Shown piece by piece: positions 1-7,074 of a DNA stretch of 8,333 nt (position 1 is the stretch's first letter; every line of letters starts with the position of its first letter). This DNA is from Candidatus Aerophobota bacterium (GTDB taxonomy: Bacteria > Aerophobota > Aerophobia > Aerophobales > B3-G15). The position numbers and the translations under genes were made by a program. Location: assembly GCA_014859225.1 (NCBI GenBank), contig JACUUP010000273.1, positions 1-8,333 on the forward strand. Reading direction: 5' to 3'. The notes below the pieces were generated by a model. The model was not told where the DNA came from and made no database searches. It was given only the letters and a program-made list of their open reading frames with translations.

Positions 1-2
1 TT

Positions 3-347
3 CAGAACCCGCGGAAAATGGGAGAGATTATAGAGGTAATTGAGGTTAAAGACATGGCTGTTGCTACCTCGGGTGATTACCGTAGATACTACATGATTTG
101 GGGCAAAAGATTTGGTCATATAATAAATCCTGCTACAGGATGGACGGTGCAGGACAATCCTATGTCAGTAACTATAGTTTGTTCTAATGTTACCGATGCC
201 GATGCTCTTGCCACGGGTGTTTTTGTTTTAGGTCCTGAAAAAGGCATGGAGCTTATAGAATCCTTACCCGATGTGGAAGGAATGATAATAAGTGAGGATA
301 TGAAGATAATTAAATCAGGTGGCTGGGGTAAATTTGAGGTTAATTAG
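3..347 (+). CDS. apbE: FAD:protein FMN transferase, ApbE family (C-terminal part, cut by window edge)
   Basis: ApbE proteins use FAD and Mg2+ to attach FMN covalently to a threonine of exported or membrane flavoproteins such as RnfG/NqrC, and usually work outside the cytoplasmic membrane. The reading frame is open to the left edge, so the start is missing; about 114 residues remain of a family usually 300-350 long. The visible part has the family's order of motifs: an SGDYRRY block, then GKRFGHIINPATGW (His-Ile-x-x-Pro-x-Thr-Gly), then TDADALATGVFVLGPEKG, whose Asp and Thr are the expected metal-binding residues. The ATG at 18 is internal and not a believable start. A gap of 50 bases separates it from recJ, so it is probably the end of an upstream unit. 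The target flavoprotein is not visible. The family is clear; only the start is unknown. Confidence 0.93.
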   Translation, partial: QNPRKMGEIIEVIEVKDMAVATSGDYRRYYMIWGKRFGHIINPATGWTVQDNPMSVTIVCSNVTDADALATGVFVLGPEKGMELIESLPDVEGMIISEDMKIIKSGGWGKFEVN

Positions 348-364
348 GTTAACGTGGTTAATTG
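338..364. repeat. three 9-bp tandem repeats (GGTTAAnnn)
   Basis: GGTTAA begins at 338, 347 and 356, an exact 9-base period (GGTTAATTA, GGTTAACGT, GGTTAATTG). The first copy overlaps the last codons of apbE, and the third touches the -35-like element at 362. The spacing next to a promoter-like site could mean a binding site for a regulator, but in AT-rich DNA a short repeat like this may arise by chance. Confidence 0.5.
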
Positions 365-390
365 ACTAAAAGGGTGAAATAAATTAAAAT
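362..390 (+). promoter_or_regulatory. possible sigma70-type promoter for the recJ operon
   Basis: TTGACT (362-367) and TAAAAT (385-390) are separated by 17 bases; each differs from the sigma70 consensus at one position. Transcription would begin near 397, at the recJ ATG itself, giving a leaderless or almost leaderless message. This is the only gap of 50 bases or more before the eight-gene run. The match could be chance in AT-rich DNA. Confidence 0.45.
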
Positions 391-397
391 TAACAAA

Positions 398-2101
398 ATG
401 GAAATTGATAAATCAAGATGGGTGTTGAGGAAAAAATGGAATGAGGAGAGGTGCCACGCTCTTTCTTTAAAGTGGAAACTTTCCCCTCTTTTAATTAAGC
501 TTCTTTTAAACCGGGAGGTAGAAGAGGAGTGCTTCTCTAGTTACTTTTCCCCTTCTTTTGATAATTTACATGAGCCCTTTTGTATGAAAGGAATGGAAGA
601 GGCTGTAGGTCGCATTCTTCTATCTATCTTGCGCAAAGAAAAGGTGCTCATCTGGGGTGATTTTGATGTAGATGGAGTGACTGCAACAACTCTTTTATTA
701 AAATTTATGCATGATTTAAAATCCCCCGCTTATTACTACATTCCTCACCGAGAGAGTGAAGGCTACGGTCTTAACAAAGATGGTATCAGGAAAGCCTTTA
801 CAAAAAATATTAAGCTCATAATAACCTGTGATTGTGGCACATCCTCTGTGGATGAGATAAAACTTGCCCGTTCCCTGGGTATGGAAGTTGTGGTAACTGA
901 CCATCATCAGGTGGAAGAACCTCCTCCTGCAGATTTCATCCTTATAAATCCCCACAATTCAGGATGCACTTATCCATTTAAAGAGCTTTCCGGAGTAGGG
1001 GTAGCATTTAAGTTGTGTCAGGCTATTGCCCAGAGAACTAATTTCCCCCGGGAAAAACTTAAAAGCTATCTTGACCTTGTAGCTATAGGAACGCTGGCTG
1101 ATGTTGTCCCTCTCACTGGAGAAAATAGAACTTTTGTTAAGTTGGGTATGGATAACTTACCCTCCAGCACAACTTCTTCGGGTTTAAGAGCGCTTATCAA
1201 GGTGGCTGGTCTTTCAGGACGCGCCATAGAGGAAAAGGAAATAGGCTACATTCTTTCTCCCCGACTGAATGCCTGTGGTCGTCTTTCCCTGGCTAAAACT
1301 GCGGTGAAACTTCTTTCAACTGATTCTATGAAAGAGGCCCTTTTGCTTGCTCACAAGTTAAATAGAGAAAATTCTCGCAGACAAAGTCTGGAAAAAAAAA
1401 TGTGCCAGGAAGCAGAAAAGATTATTTCTAAAAAGCTAAAATATGTTCTGATAGTCTATAATAAAGACTGGCATCCAGGAGTTGTCGGACTTGTTGCCTC
1501 TTACCTTAGAGAAAAATATAATCGACCTGCTTTAGCCTTTTCTATTGATGAAGATATTGCGCGGGGCTCGGCACGGAGCATATCCAGGTTTTCTGTTTTT
1601 GAGGCACTGGAAAAATGTTCTTATCTGATTACAAGCTTTGGGGGACACAAAATGGCTGCTGGTTTAACTTTACCCTTAGCTAACCTTGAAAAATTAGAGG
1701 AAAAGTTAAATTCCATTGCCGAGGATTTGCTCTGTCCGGAGGATTTTGTGCCCTGCAAGTTTTTTGATGCTGAACTTAATCTTAGCTCTCTTAACAAAGA
1801 GCTGGTGGAGGAGCTTAAGATTCTCTCGCCTTTTGGTCCGGGAAACCCCAAACCCGTTTTTCTGGCAAGAGAGGTAAAGGTTGCAAGCTGGCAAAATATT
1901 AATAAGGGAAAAAAGTTTATAATTACAGATTCTACCGGCGAAAAAGAGTTTGAGGCGCTAAGTTTTAATTTTTTTAATGAGGAAGAGGAAAAAAGTATTT
2001 TTTCTCAAAAACCAGTGGATATACTTTATTTTCCAAGATTAAATATATGGCGCCAAAAACAAACTATTCAGCTTGACATAAAGGATATAAAGGAGGTCTA
2101 A
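398..2101 (+). CDS. recJ: single-stranded-DNA-specific 5'-3' exonuclease RecJ
   Basis: RecJ degrades single-stranded DNA 5' to 3' in the cytoplasm during recombinational repair, mismatch repair and fork restart, using two metal ions held by a DHH-type core. The 567 residues match the usual length of about 560-580. In order: motif I GDFDVDG (87-93), motif II with Asp145-Cys-Gly, the DHH signature at 168-170, LADVVP (233-238), the linker SPRLNACGR (287-295), and a DHHA1 domain with GVVGLVAS (361-368), GSARS (390-394) and GGHKMAAG (415-422). The C-terminal nucleic-acid-binding domain begins around PFGPGNPKPVF (478-488). All catalytic blocks are intact. The ATG at 398 has only a distant Shine-Dalgarno-like AGGGTGA (371-377), so a leaderless start is possible. 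A run of nine A bases (1392-1400) does not break the frame. The next gene begins on the base after the stop codon. Confidence 0.97.
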   Translation: MEIDKSRWVLRKKWNEERCHALSLKWKLSPLLIKLLLNREVEEECFSSYFSPSFDNLHEPFCMKGMEEAVGRILLSILRKEKVLIWGDFDVDGVTATTLLLKFMHDLKSPAYYYIPHRESEGYGLNKDGIRKAFTKNIKLIITCDCGTSSVDEIKLARSLGMEVVVTDHHQVEEPPPADFILINPHNSGCTYPFKELSGVGVAFKLCQAIAQRTNFPREKLKSYLDLVAIGTLADVVPLTGENRTFVKLGMDNLPSSTTSSGLRALIKVAGLSGRAIEEKEIGYILSPRLNACGRLSLAKTAVKLLSTDSMKEALLLAHKLNRENSRRQSLEKKMCQEAEKIISKKLKYVLIVYNKDWHPGVVGLVASYLREKYNRPALAFSIDEDIARGSARSISRFSVFEALEKCSYLITSFGGHKMAAGLTLPLANLEKLEEKLNSIAEDLLCPEDFVPCKFFDAELNLSSLNKELVEELKILSPFGPGNPKPVFLAREVKVASWQNINKGKKFIITDSTGEKEFEALSFNFFNEEEEKSIFSQKPVDILYFPRLNIWRQKQTIQLDIKDIKEV

Positions 2102-2650
2102 ATGATTTCCGGGCAAGATGATGCATGGTATGTTGGAAAGAGACTGGCTACAAAGATTAGAGATATTAAGGATTTTCCTAAAAAGGGTATCATTTTCAGG
2201 GATATTACCCCTCTTTTGCAGGATGCGGATTCCTTCAGAGAAGCGGTAAGTTTTATCGCCAGGCATTACCGGGACAAAAATATTAGCTTTGTTGTTAGCC
2301 CTGAGGCAAGAGGTTTTATCCTGGGGGCTGCCATTGCGTATGAGCTTGGGGCGGGCTTTATTCCAGTTAGAAAATCAGGTAAACTTCCCTACAGTTCGGA
2401 AAAAGCAACATACAGTTTAGAATACGGAGAGGATGAAATTCAGATACACAAGGACGCCATAAAAAAGAAAGATAAGGTGCTCATTTTTGATGATTTAATA
2501 GCTACAGGAGGAACTGCCCAAGCGACCTGTAAATTAGTGGAAAAATTGGGAGGAGAAGTAACAGGTGTTTGTTTTCTCGTAGAGCTGACTGAACTGAAAG
2601 GAAAAGAGAAACTATCTGAATACGATGTTTTTACTATAATAAAATACTAA
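2102..2650 (+). CDS. apt: adenine phosphoribosyltransferase
   Basis: Apt salvages adenine in the cytoplasm: adenine plus PRPP gives AMP and pyrophosphate. The 182-residue protein is about ten residues longer at its N-terminus than typical Apt (170-175). It shows the type I PRTase features: DFPKKGI with FRDITPLL (24-39), the EARGFILGAAIAYELG block (68-83), PVRKSGKLP (88-96), SLEYGEDEIQIHKDAI (105-120), and the PRPP-binding loop VLIFDDLIATGGTA (126-139) with Asp130-Asp131. The start is well supported: AGGAGGT at 2091-2097 lies five bases past its GG core from the ATG, and the ATG directly follows the recJ stop, which implies translational coupling. recJ-apt adjacency is common in bacteria, often followed by relA, which is absent here. 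No unusual residues seen. Confidence 0.97.
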   Translation: MISGQDDAWYVGKRLATKIRDIKDFPKKGIIFRDITPLLQDADSFREAVSFIARHYRDKNISFVVSPEARGFILGAAIAYELGAGFIPVRKSGKLPYSSEKATYSLEYGEDEIQIHKDAIKKKDKVLIFDDLIATGGTAQATCKLVEKLGGEVTGVCFLVELTELKGKEKLSEYDVFTIIKY

Positions 2651-2652
2651 AG

Positions 2653-3270
2653 ATGATTGTACAAAAAATTATAGTGGGAAACCTGCAGGCAAATTGCTAC
2701 ATAATAGCAGAGAAGAAGGAAGGAAAAGGGTTAATCGTAGACCCCGGGGGAGATGTTAATATAATTTTAGATTTTGTGGAGGAAAACAAATTGCAAATTC
2801 TTTATGTAATTGCAACGCATGCTCATATAGACCACATAGCTAATGTAAAGGAAGTTAAGGAGGCTACCGGTGCAAAGTTTTTACTTCATCCCCTGGATGT
2901 CTCTTTTTTAAGTGACCCCAACTTAAACCTCTCTTTATTTATGGAGAGCTTTTGCACTTTCCCTGCCCCAGAAAGACTTCTCCAGGATGGAGAAAAATTA
3001 ACGGCCGGGCAAATTGAACTGCAGGTTATACATACACCCGGACATACTCCAGGAAGCATCTCTTTAAAAATAAATAACTTTGTTTTTACGGGGGATACTT
3101 TATTTGCCGGAGGTGTAGGAAGAGTAGATCTACCCGGGGGAGATTTTGAAACTCTTCAGCGCTCCATAAGGGAAAAAATTTTTTCTCTGCCCGATAATAC
3201 AAAAGTTTTTCCCGGGCATGGTCCAGAAACTTTTGTGGAGAAAGAAAAAAAAGATAATCCCTTTGTTTAA
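2653..3270 (+). CDS. MBL-fold metallo-hydrolase, glyoxalase II-like
   Basis: This is a cytoplasmic zinc (or iron) hydrolase of the short glyoxalase II-like subfamily (YcbL type). Family members cleave thioesters such as S-lactoylglutathione, but the physiological substrate of this branch is often unknown. The 205 residues carry a complete metal site: THAHIDH (His56, His58, Asp60, His61), His131 in HTPGHTPGS, Asp148 in FTGDTLF, and His189 in FPGHG. It lacks the C-terminal glutathione-binding extension of classical GloB (about 250 residues), so glutathione specificity is not supported. The ATG lies two bases after the apt stop with no clear Shine-Dalgarno, suggesting translation depends on upstream ribosomes. 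In many Firmicutes a similar hydrolase lies in the recJ-apt-relA-dtd neighbourhood, which fits this position. The family is certain, the substrate is not. Confidence 0.93.
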   Translation: MIVQKIIVGNLQANCYIIAEKKEGKGLIVDPGGDVNIILDFVEENKLQILYVIATHAHIDHIANVKEVKEATGAKFLLHPLDVSFLSDPNLNLSLFMESFCTFPAPERLLQDGEKLTAGQIELQVIHTPGHTPGSISLKINNFVFTGDTLFAGGVGRVDLPGGDFETLQRSIREKIFSLPDNTKVFPGHGPETFVEKEKKDNPFV

Positions 3271-3275
3271 AAATT

Positions 3276-4472
3276 ATGACAAACATTAAAGGAAAAAATA
3301 TTGTCCTGGGGATAACAGGAAGTATTGCTGCCTATAAGGCAGCCGAGATTATAAGAGTGCTTAAAGATAGGGGGGCTCGTGTTTTTCCTGTGATGACAAA
3401 GTCTGCAAGACATTTTGTTCATCCTCTAACATTTCAAAGCATTTGCCAGGAAAAGGTACTCTTGAATCTTTTTGAAGATAAAGATGAAAGTTTGAAACAT
3501 ATCTCGCTCTCTCGTCTTGCCGATGCACTGGTGATTGCTCCTGCTACTGCCAATATTATTGGAAAGATAGCATCGGGCATAGCAGATGATATCCTTACCA
3601 CAACAGTTTTAGCTACCCGGGCACCTGTAGTTATAGCTCCAGCCATGAACGAGTGGATGTATCAAAATCCTCTGGTTCAGGCAAATATAGCTAAGTTGAA
3701 GAGCCTGGGTTATAGATTTATCGGTCCTGAGGAAGGAAAGCTTGCCTGTGGGGATGAAGGAAGGGGGAGAATGAGCGAACCAGGTGCTATAGTTGATTTT
3801 TTGGAGGATGTTCTCTTATGTAAAAATGACCTCAAGGGAAAATCCTTCCTAATTACCGCAGGACCTACCAGAGAGCCTCTTGACAGGGTAAGGTTTATCA
3901 GCAATTATTCTTCAGGAAAGATGGGTTTTGCCATAGCCAAGGAAGCAAAAGAGCGCGGTGCACGGGTGATTTTAATTGCCGGTCCAACCTGGATTGAGCC
4001 TCCCCCGGGGATAAAACTATACAGGGTTGAAACCGCCAACCAGATGCTGGAAAAGGTCAGGGAGCACTTCAGGCAGGTTGATGGGTTGATTATGGCCTCT
4101 GCGGTTTCTGATTTTCGCCCGCTTTTTGTTCATAAAGGAAAAATAAAAAAAGAGGGGAAAGAAAAAATCACTCTTGAGTTTGTAAAAAATCCTGATATTC
4201 TTGAAGAGGTAGCAAAAATAAAAGGTGATAAAATTGTGGTTGGCTTTTGCGCTGAGACAGAAAACTTACTGGAAGAGGCAAGAAAAAAACTTTCCTGCAA
4301 AAATATGAACCTTGTTGTAGCTAATGATTTGACTGAAGAAGGGGCAGGATTTGGTGTTGATACTAATAAAGTTACTATTATGGATGCACAGGGCAAACTT
4401 ACACATCTTCCGCTTATGAGTAAATACGAGGTGGCAAGAGAGATATTAAATCATGTTAAAATATTGTTCTAA
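3276..4472 (+). CDS. coaBC: bifunctional phosphopantothenoylcysteine decarboxylase / phosphopantothenate-cysteine ligase
   Basis: CoaBC carries out two successive steps of coenzyme A synthesis in the cytoplasm: the C-terminal CoaB domain joins 4'-phosphopantothenate to cysteine using CTP, and the N-terminal flavin-dependent CoaC domain decarboxylates the product to 4'-phosphopantetheine. The 398 residues match the E. coli fused enzyme, and known key residues fall at the same numbers: CoaC His75 (LKHISL), Asn125 in PAMNEWM, Cys158 in KLACGDEGRGRM; CoaB Asn210 in ISNYSSGKMG and Lys289 in KGKIKK. The FMN-binding GITGSIAAYK lies at 12-21 and the CoaB nucleotide site starts with ITAGPTREP (193-201). 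The ATG is five bases after the upstream stop, without a clear Shine-Dalgarno. The last 20 bases overlap the start of the NfeD gene. Both activities should be intact. Confidence 0.98.
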   Translation: MTNIKGKNIVLGITGSIAAYKAAEIIRVLKDRGARVFPVMTKSARHFVHPLTFQSICQEKVLLNLFEDKDESLKHISLSRLADALVIAPATANIIGKIASGIADDILTTTVLATRAPVVIAPAMNEWMYQNPLVQANIAKLKSLGYRFIGPEEGKLACGDEGRGRMSEPGAIVDFLEDVLLCKNDLKGKSFLITAGPTREPLDRVRFISNYSSGKMGFAIAKEAKERGARVILIAGPTWIEPPPGIKLYRVETANQMLEKVREHFRQVDGLIMASAVSDFRPLFVHKGKIKKEGKEKITLEFVKNPDILEEVAKIKGDKIVVGFCAETENLLEEARKKLSCKNMNLVVANDLTEEGAGFGVDTNKVTIMDAQGKLTHLPLMSKYEVAREILNHVKILF

Positions 4473-5775
4473 AAAAAATAAAGTTTTTTTAATTTTTACT
4501 TTAAGCGGTTTTTTACTTTTGCTACTTTTCCCACCCGAGATTAAGGCAGATGAGCGCATCATTCAGTGGATAAGGATTGAGGGAACCATCTCGCCGGCAA
4601 CCCTGGAATATGTAAAAAAATCTTTCGCTCATGCCAGGGAAAAAAATATAGAATGCTTGATAATTCAACTTGATACTCCAGGAGGGCTTGATAGTTCCAT
4701 GCGGGAAATTGTTAAATTGATTATGAATGCTGAGTTTCCTGTAGTGGTTTATGTTTCTCCCAGAGGCGCAAGAGCAGCTTCTGCCGGGGTATTTATTGCC
4801 CTTTCTGCCCATATTCTGGCTATGGCTCCGGGAACCAATATTGGAGCAGCGCATCCCGTATCATTAATGGGGGGAATGGATGAAGAAATGAAAGAAAAGG
4901 TCGTTAATGATGCAGCAGCTTATATAAGGTCAATTGCCCAGAAGAGGGAACGCAATGTGGATTGGGCAGAAAAGACAGTCAGAGAGAGCGTCTCTGCCAC
5001 GGCACAAGAAGCGGAAGCGTTAGGTATTGCTGATTTTGTAGCCGAGGATAAAAATCAGCTTTTAGAAAAGCTTGACGGCAGGAGAATAATTTTAGATGAA
5101 AAAGAGATAACTTTACAAACTACCAATGTACAAGTTAGTCTTTTTGAGCCGGGTTTCAAAGATAGATTTCTTCAACGTTTGGCTGACCCTAATTTAGCTT
5201 ATATTCTTTTGATGATTGGAATGTGGGGACTTATCCTGGAGTTTTTCAATCCAGGAATTTTTCTTCCAGGAATAGCGGGGGCAATCTGTCTCATTCTCTC
5301 TTTTTTCTCTTTGCAGCTTCTTCCCTTTAGCTTAGCCGCTCTTTTGTTAATAATTTTAGCCGTGGTGCTTTTTGTTCTTGAGACTCAAATCCCCTCTTAC
5401 GGCGCCTTAACCATCGGTGGAGTTGTAGCTTTGACTCTTGGTTCTCTCATGTTAATTGAGCCCTCAGCAATTTATGTCAGCATTGACTGGAAGTATTTAT
5501 TTGTTGGGGTGGGTTTTACTCTGTCTTTGTTTATATTTATTATTTTTTATGCCATAAAAGCCCAGCTCAAAAAGCCGACCACCGGGATGGAGGGATTGAT
5601 TGGTGCAGTGGGAGTTGCAAAAACTGATTTAAATCCAGGGGGGAAAGTTTATGTTCACGGAGAGCTCTGGACTGCAGTTAACCTTTCTCCTGATGAGCTT
5701 ATTAAAAAAGGTGAGGAGGTTGAGGTAATAAAAATTGAGAGAATGAAAATTTTTGTCCAAAGAAAGGAGGGTTAA
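4453..5775 (+). CDS. nfeD: NfeD-family membrane-bound ClpP-class serine protease (long form)
   Basis: Long NfeD proteins are membrane proteases that partner with stomatins; the archaeal homologue PH1510 cleaves the hydrophobic C-terminus of its stomatin PH1511 with a Ser-Lys dyad. The 440 residues show a signal peptide or anchor (about 9-33, KK-rich front, cleavage plausible after Ala32), a ClpP-class domain (about 36-210) with LDTPGG (73-78), catalytic Ser110 in [18 protein letters not shown] (125-135) and candidate Lys149 in [12 protein letters not shown], then several membrane helices (about 248-310, 318-337, 348-368), and a C-terminal NfeD OB-fold domain (about 378-437: [27 protein letters not shown]). 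The assignment of Lys149 rests on a remembered alignment with PH1510 Lys138. The ATG overlaps coaBC by 20 bases and has only a weak GAGAG upstream; no other start keeps the signal peptide. The slipin follows after two bases, the classic pairing. Confidence 0.94.
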   Translation: MLKYCSKKNKVFLIFTLSGFLLLLLFPPEIKADERIIQWIRIEGTISPATLEYVKKSFAHAREKNIECLIIQLDTPGGLDSSMREIVKLIMNAEFPVVVYVSPRGARAASAGVFIALSAHILAMAPGTNIGAAHPVSLMGGMDEEMKEKVVNDAAAYIRSIAQKRERNVDWAEKTVRESVSATAQEAEALGIADFVAEDKNQLLEKLDGRRIILDEKEITLQTTNVQVSLFEPGFKDRFLQRLADPNLAYILLMIGMWGLILEFFNPGIFLPGIAGAICLILSFFSLQLLPFSLAALLLIILAVVLFVLETQIPSYGALTIGGVVALTLGSLMLIEPSAIYVSIDWKYLFVGVGFTLSLFIFIIFYAIKAQLKKPTTGMEGLIGAVGVAKTDLNPGGKVYVHGELWTAVNLSPDELIKKGEEVEVIKIERMKIFVQRKEG

Positions 5776-5777
5776 AA

Positions 5778-6545
5778 ATGGGAGTTATAGTATTTCTGGT
5801 CATTGTGGTTGTAATAATTTTGCTTGCGGCTATAAGGGTGGTCACTGAGTACGAAAGAGGGGTTGTTTTTCGCCTGGGAAGGCTTATCGGTGCCAAGGGA
5901 CCTGGTCTTTTTTTTCTCATCCCCATAGTGGATAGAATGGTAAAGGTATCGCTTAGAACGGTGAACTTTGATGTTCAACCCCAGGAAGTGATAACCAAGG
6001 ATAATGTTCCAGTTAAAGCCAATGCGGTTGTTTATTTCAGAGTTATAGACCCTACCAAAGCGATTGTAGATGTGGAAAATTTTCGCTTTGCCACGCTTCA
6101 AATAGCGCAAACTACTTTAAGGGCAGTAGTGGGAGAGGCAGAACTTGATGATCTTTTATCGCAAAGAGAAAAATTAAATGCTCGTCTACAAACAATTATA
6201 GATGAGCAGACAGACCCCTGGGGAATTAAGGTATCCACGGTTGAGATGAAGGAAATTGAGATTCCCGATAGTATGAAACGAGCAATGGCAAAACAAGCAG
6301 AAATGGAAAGAGAGAGACGAGCCAAGGTTATTAATGCTCAGGGAGAATATGAGGCTTCGCAAAAATTAGCTCAAGCTGCCCAGGTTATTAGTGAATATCC
6401 GCAGGCACTTCAACTCAGATATCTTCAGACTCTCGCCGATATAGCTACAGAACAAAACTCTACAATTCTTTTTCCTCTTCCCCTTGAAATATTGAGTGCT
6501 TTTCAGAAGATAATCACCAAAGATACAAGCGAAAAACAATCGTAA
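5778..6545 (+). CDS. slipin / stomatin-like SPFH (Band 7) membrane protein
   Basis: Prokaryotic slipins form large oligomeric rings on the cytoplasmic membrane and are thought to organise membrane domains or proteins; their usual genetic partner is NfeD, directly upstream here. The 255 residues begin with an N-terminal membrane helix (2-19), followed by the stomatin signature [14 protein letters not shown] (23-36), GPGLFFLIP (41-49), [15 protein letters not shown] (65-79), and the core through [11 protein letters not shown] (156-166). A charged coiled-coil-like stretch (about 167-205, [19 protein letters not shown]) follows, then a short hydrophobic C-terminal segment [13 protein letters not shown] (227-239), which corresponds to the segment of PH1511 cut by its NfeD protease. 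A strong AGGAGG (5765-5770) lies seven bases before the ATG, so slipin may be made in excess over the weakly initiated NfeD. Length is typical. Confidence 0.94.
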   Translation: MGVIVFLVIVVVIILLAAIRVVTEYERGVVFRLGRLIGAKGPGLFFLIPIVDRMVKVSLRTVNFDVQPQEVITKDNVPVKANAVVYFRVIDPTKAIVDVENFRFATLQIAQTTLRAVVGEAELDDLLSQREKLNARLQTIIDEQTDPWGIKVSTVEMKEIEIPDSMKRAMAKQAEMERERRAKVINAQGEYEASQKLAQAAQVISEYPQALQLRYLQTLADIATEQNSTILFPLPLEILSAFQKIITKDTSEKQS

Positions 6546-6573
6546 ATCAAAAATCAAGTGAGGTGAGTGCAAA

Positions 6574-7074
6574 ATGGAGATAGTGCTGGCTCTTCTGGTT
6601 ATCGTTTTTCTTTTTATAACACCCGCTGGTCAGTATCAAATGCAAACTCTTTCTCCCTCTTCTGAGGCAAGGATAGCTATTTCCCCTTTTGTGAACAAAA
6701 CCTTTAAAGAAGACCTGGATGAGGTCCTTATGGCAGAGGTAGCTCGCCAATTTATGCTGCGTACAAACCTGCAAATGGTCAAAGAAGAAGAGGCTGAATT
6801 TTTACTGAGGGGTGAGATACTCCAGTACATTCGGGAACCAGGCCAGGGACAAGTCAGTCCAACGGGTGAGTACAAAATTACAATTGAGGTTGATGCACAG
6901 TTTATTTCCGTAAAAGAAGGTATAGTAGTCTGGAAACAAAGATTTGGTGAGAGTGCGACATACTCCATCTTTGAGACAGCCTCAATCCAGACCGAACAGG
7001 AAGCTATAAAAGAGGTTTCTCGCAAAATAAGTGAGGATATTGTAGATGTAACATTGAATGGGTGGGGGGAATAG
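6574..7074 (+). CDS. lptE: LptE-like outer-membrane LPS-assembly protein lacking a lipobox cysteine
   Basis: LptE normally is a lipoprotein that plugs the LptD barrel and helps insert LPS in the outer membrane. The 166 residues show the family pattern after a hydrophobic N-terminus (3-15): ARIAISPFVNKT (32-43), a helix ending in EVARQFMLRTNLQMV (55-69), EEEAEFLLRGEILQYIREP (71-89), a beta stretch EYKITIEVDAQF (99-110), IVVWKQRFG (117-125) and EAIKEVSRKISEDIV ending in LNGW. Where LptE has Gly-Cys-Gly-Tyr, this protein has AGQYQ (18-22), so it cannot be lipidated there; TPA (16-18) could serve signal peptidase I. The N-terminus also has an acidic residue and no Lys/Arg. No upstream in-frame start exists (a TGA lies at 6559-6561), and GAGGTGA (6560-6566) supports this ATG. 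Family assignment comes from pattern, not a search; another periplasmic protein of similar fold is possible. Confidence 0.66.
   Translation: MEIVLALLVIVFLFITPAGQYQMQTLSPSSEARIAISPFVNKTFKEDLDEVLMAEVARQFMLRTNLQMVKEEEAEFLLRGEILQYIREPGQGQVSPTGEYKITIEVDAQFISVKEGIVVWKQRFGESATYSIFETASIQTEQEAIKEVSRKISEDIVDVTLNGWGE
7061..7069 (+). promoter_or_regulatory. G-rich ribosome binding site that favours the GTG start at 7074
   Basis: GGTGGGGGG lies inside the end of the LptE-like gene, four bases before the GTG at 7074. It is a G-rich, imperfect Shine-Dalgarno. It supports 7074 over the alternative GTG at 7062, which has no such sequence in front of it. Confidence 0.5.

Noticed and set aside
383-391. In-frame ATT start codons for recJ closer to AGGGTGA
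   Set aside because: ATT starts are extremely rare, and the protein aligns naturally from the ATG at 398; spacing alone is not enough.
1392-1400. Run of nine A bases in recJ as a programmed frameshift site
   Set aside because: The reading frame is continuous through it and all downstream RecJ motifs are in the same frame, so no shift is required.
5772-6110. 112-codon open frame on the minus strand
   Set aside because: Antisense to the clearly assigned slipin; composition looks like a shadow and there is no family motif.
7062-7064. GTG at 7062 as start of the oxidoreductase beta subunit
   Set aside because: No ribosome binding site precedes it, while the GTG at 7074 has a G-rich site at 7061-7069, overlaps the previous stop by one base, and matches the usual N-terminal length of the family. 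It remains possible.
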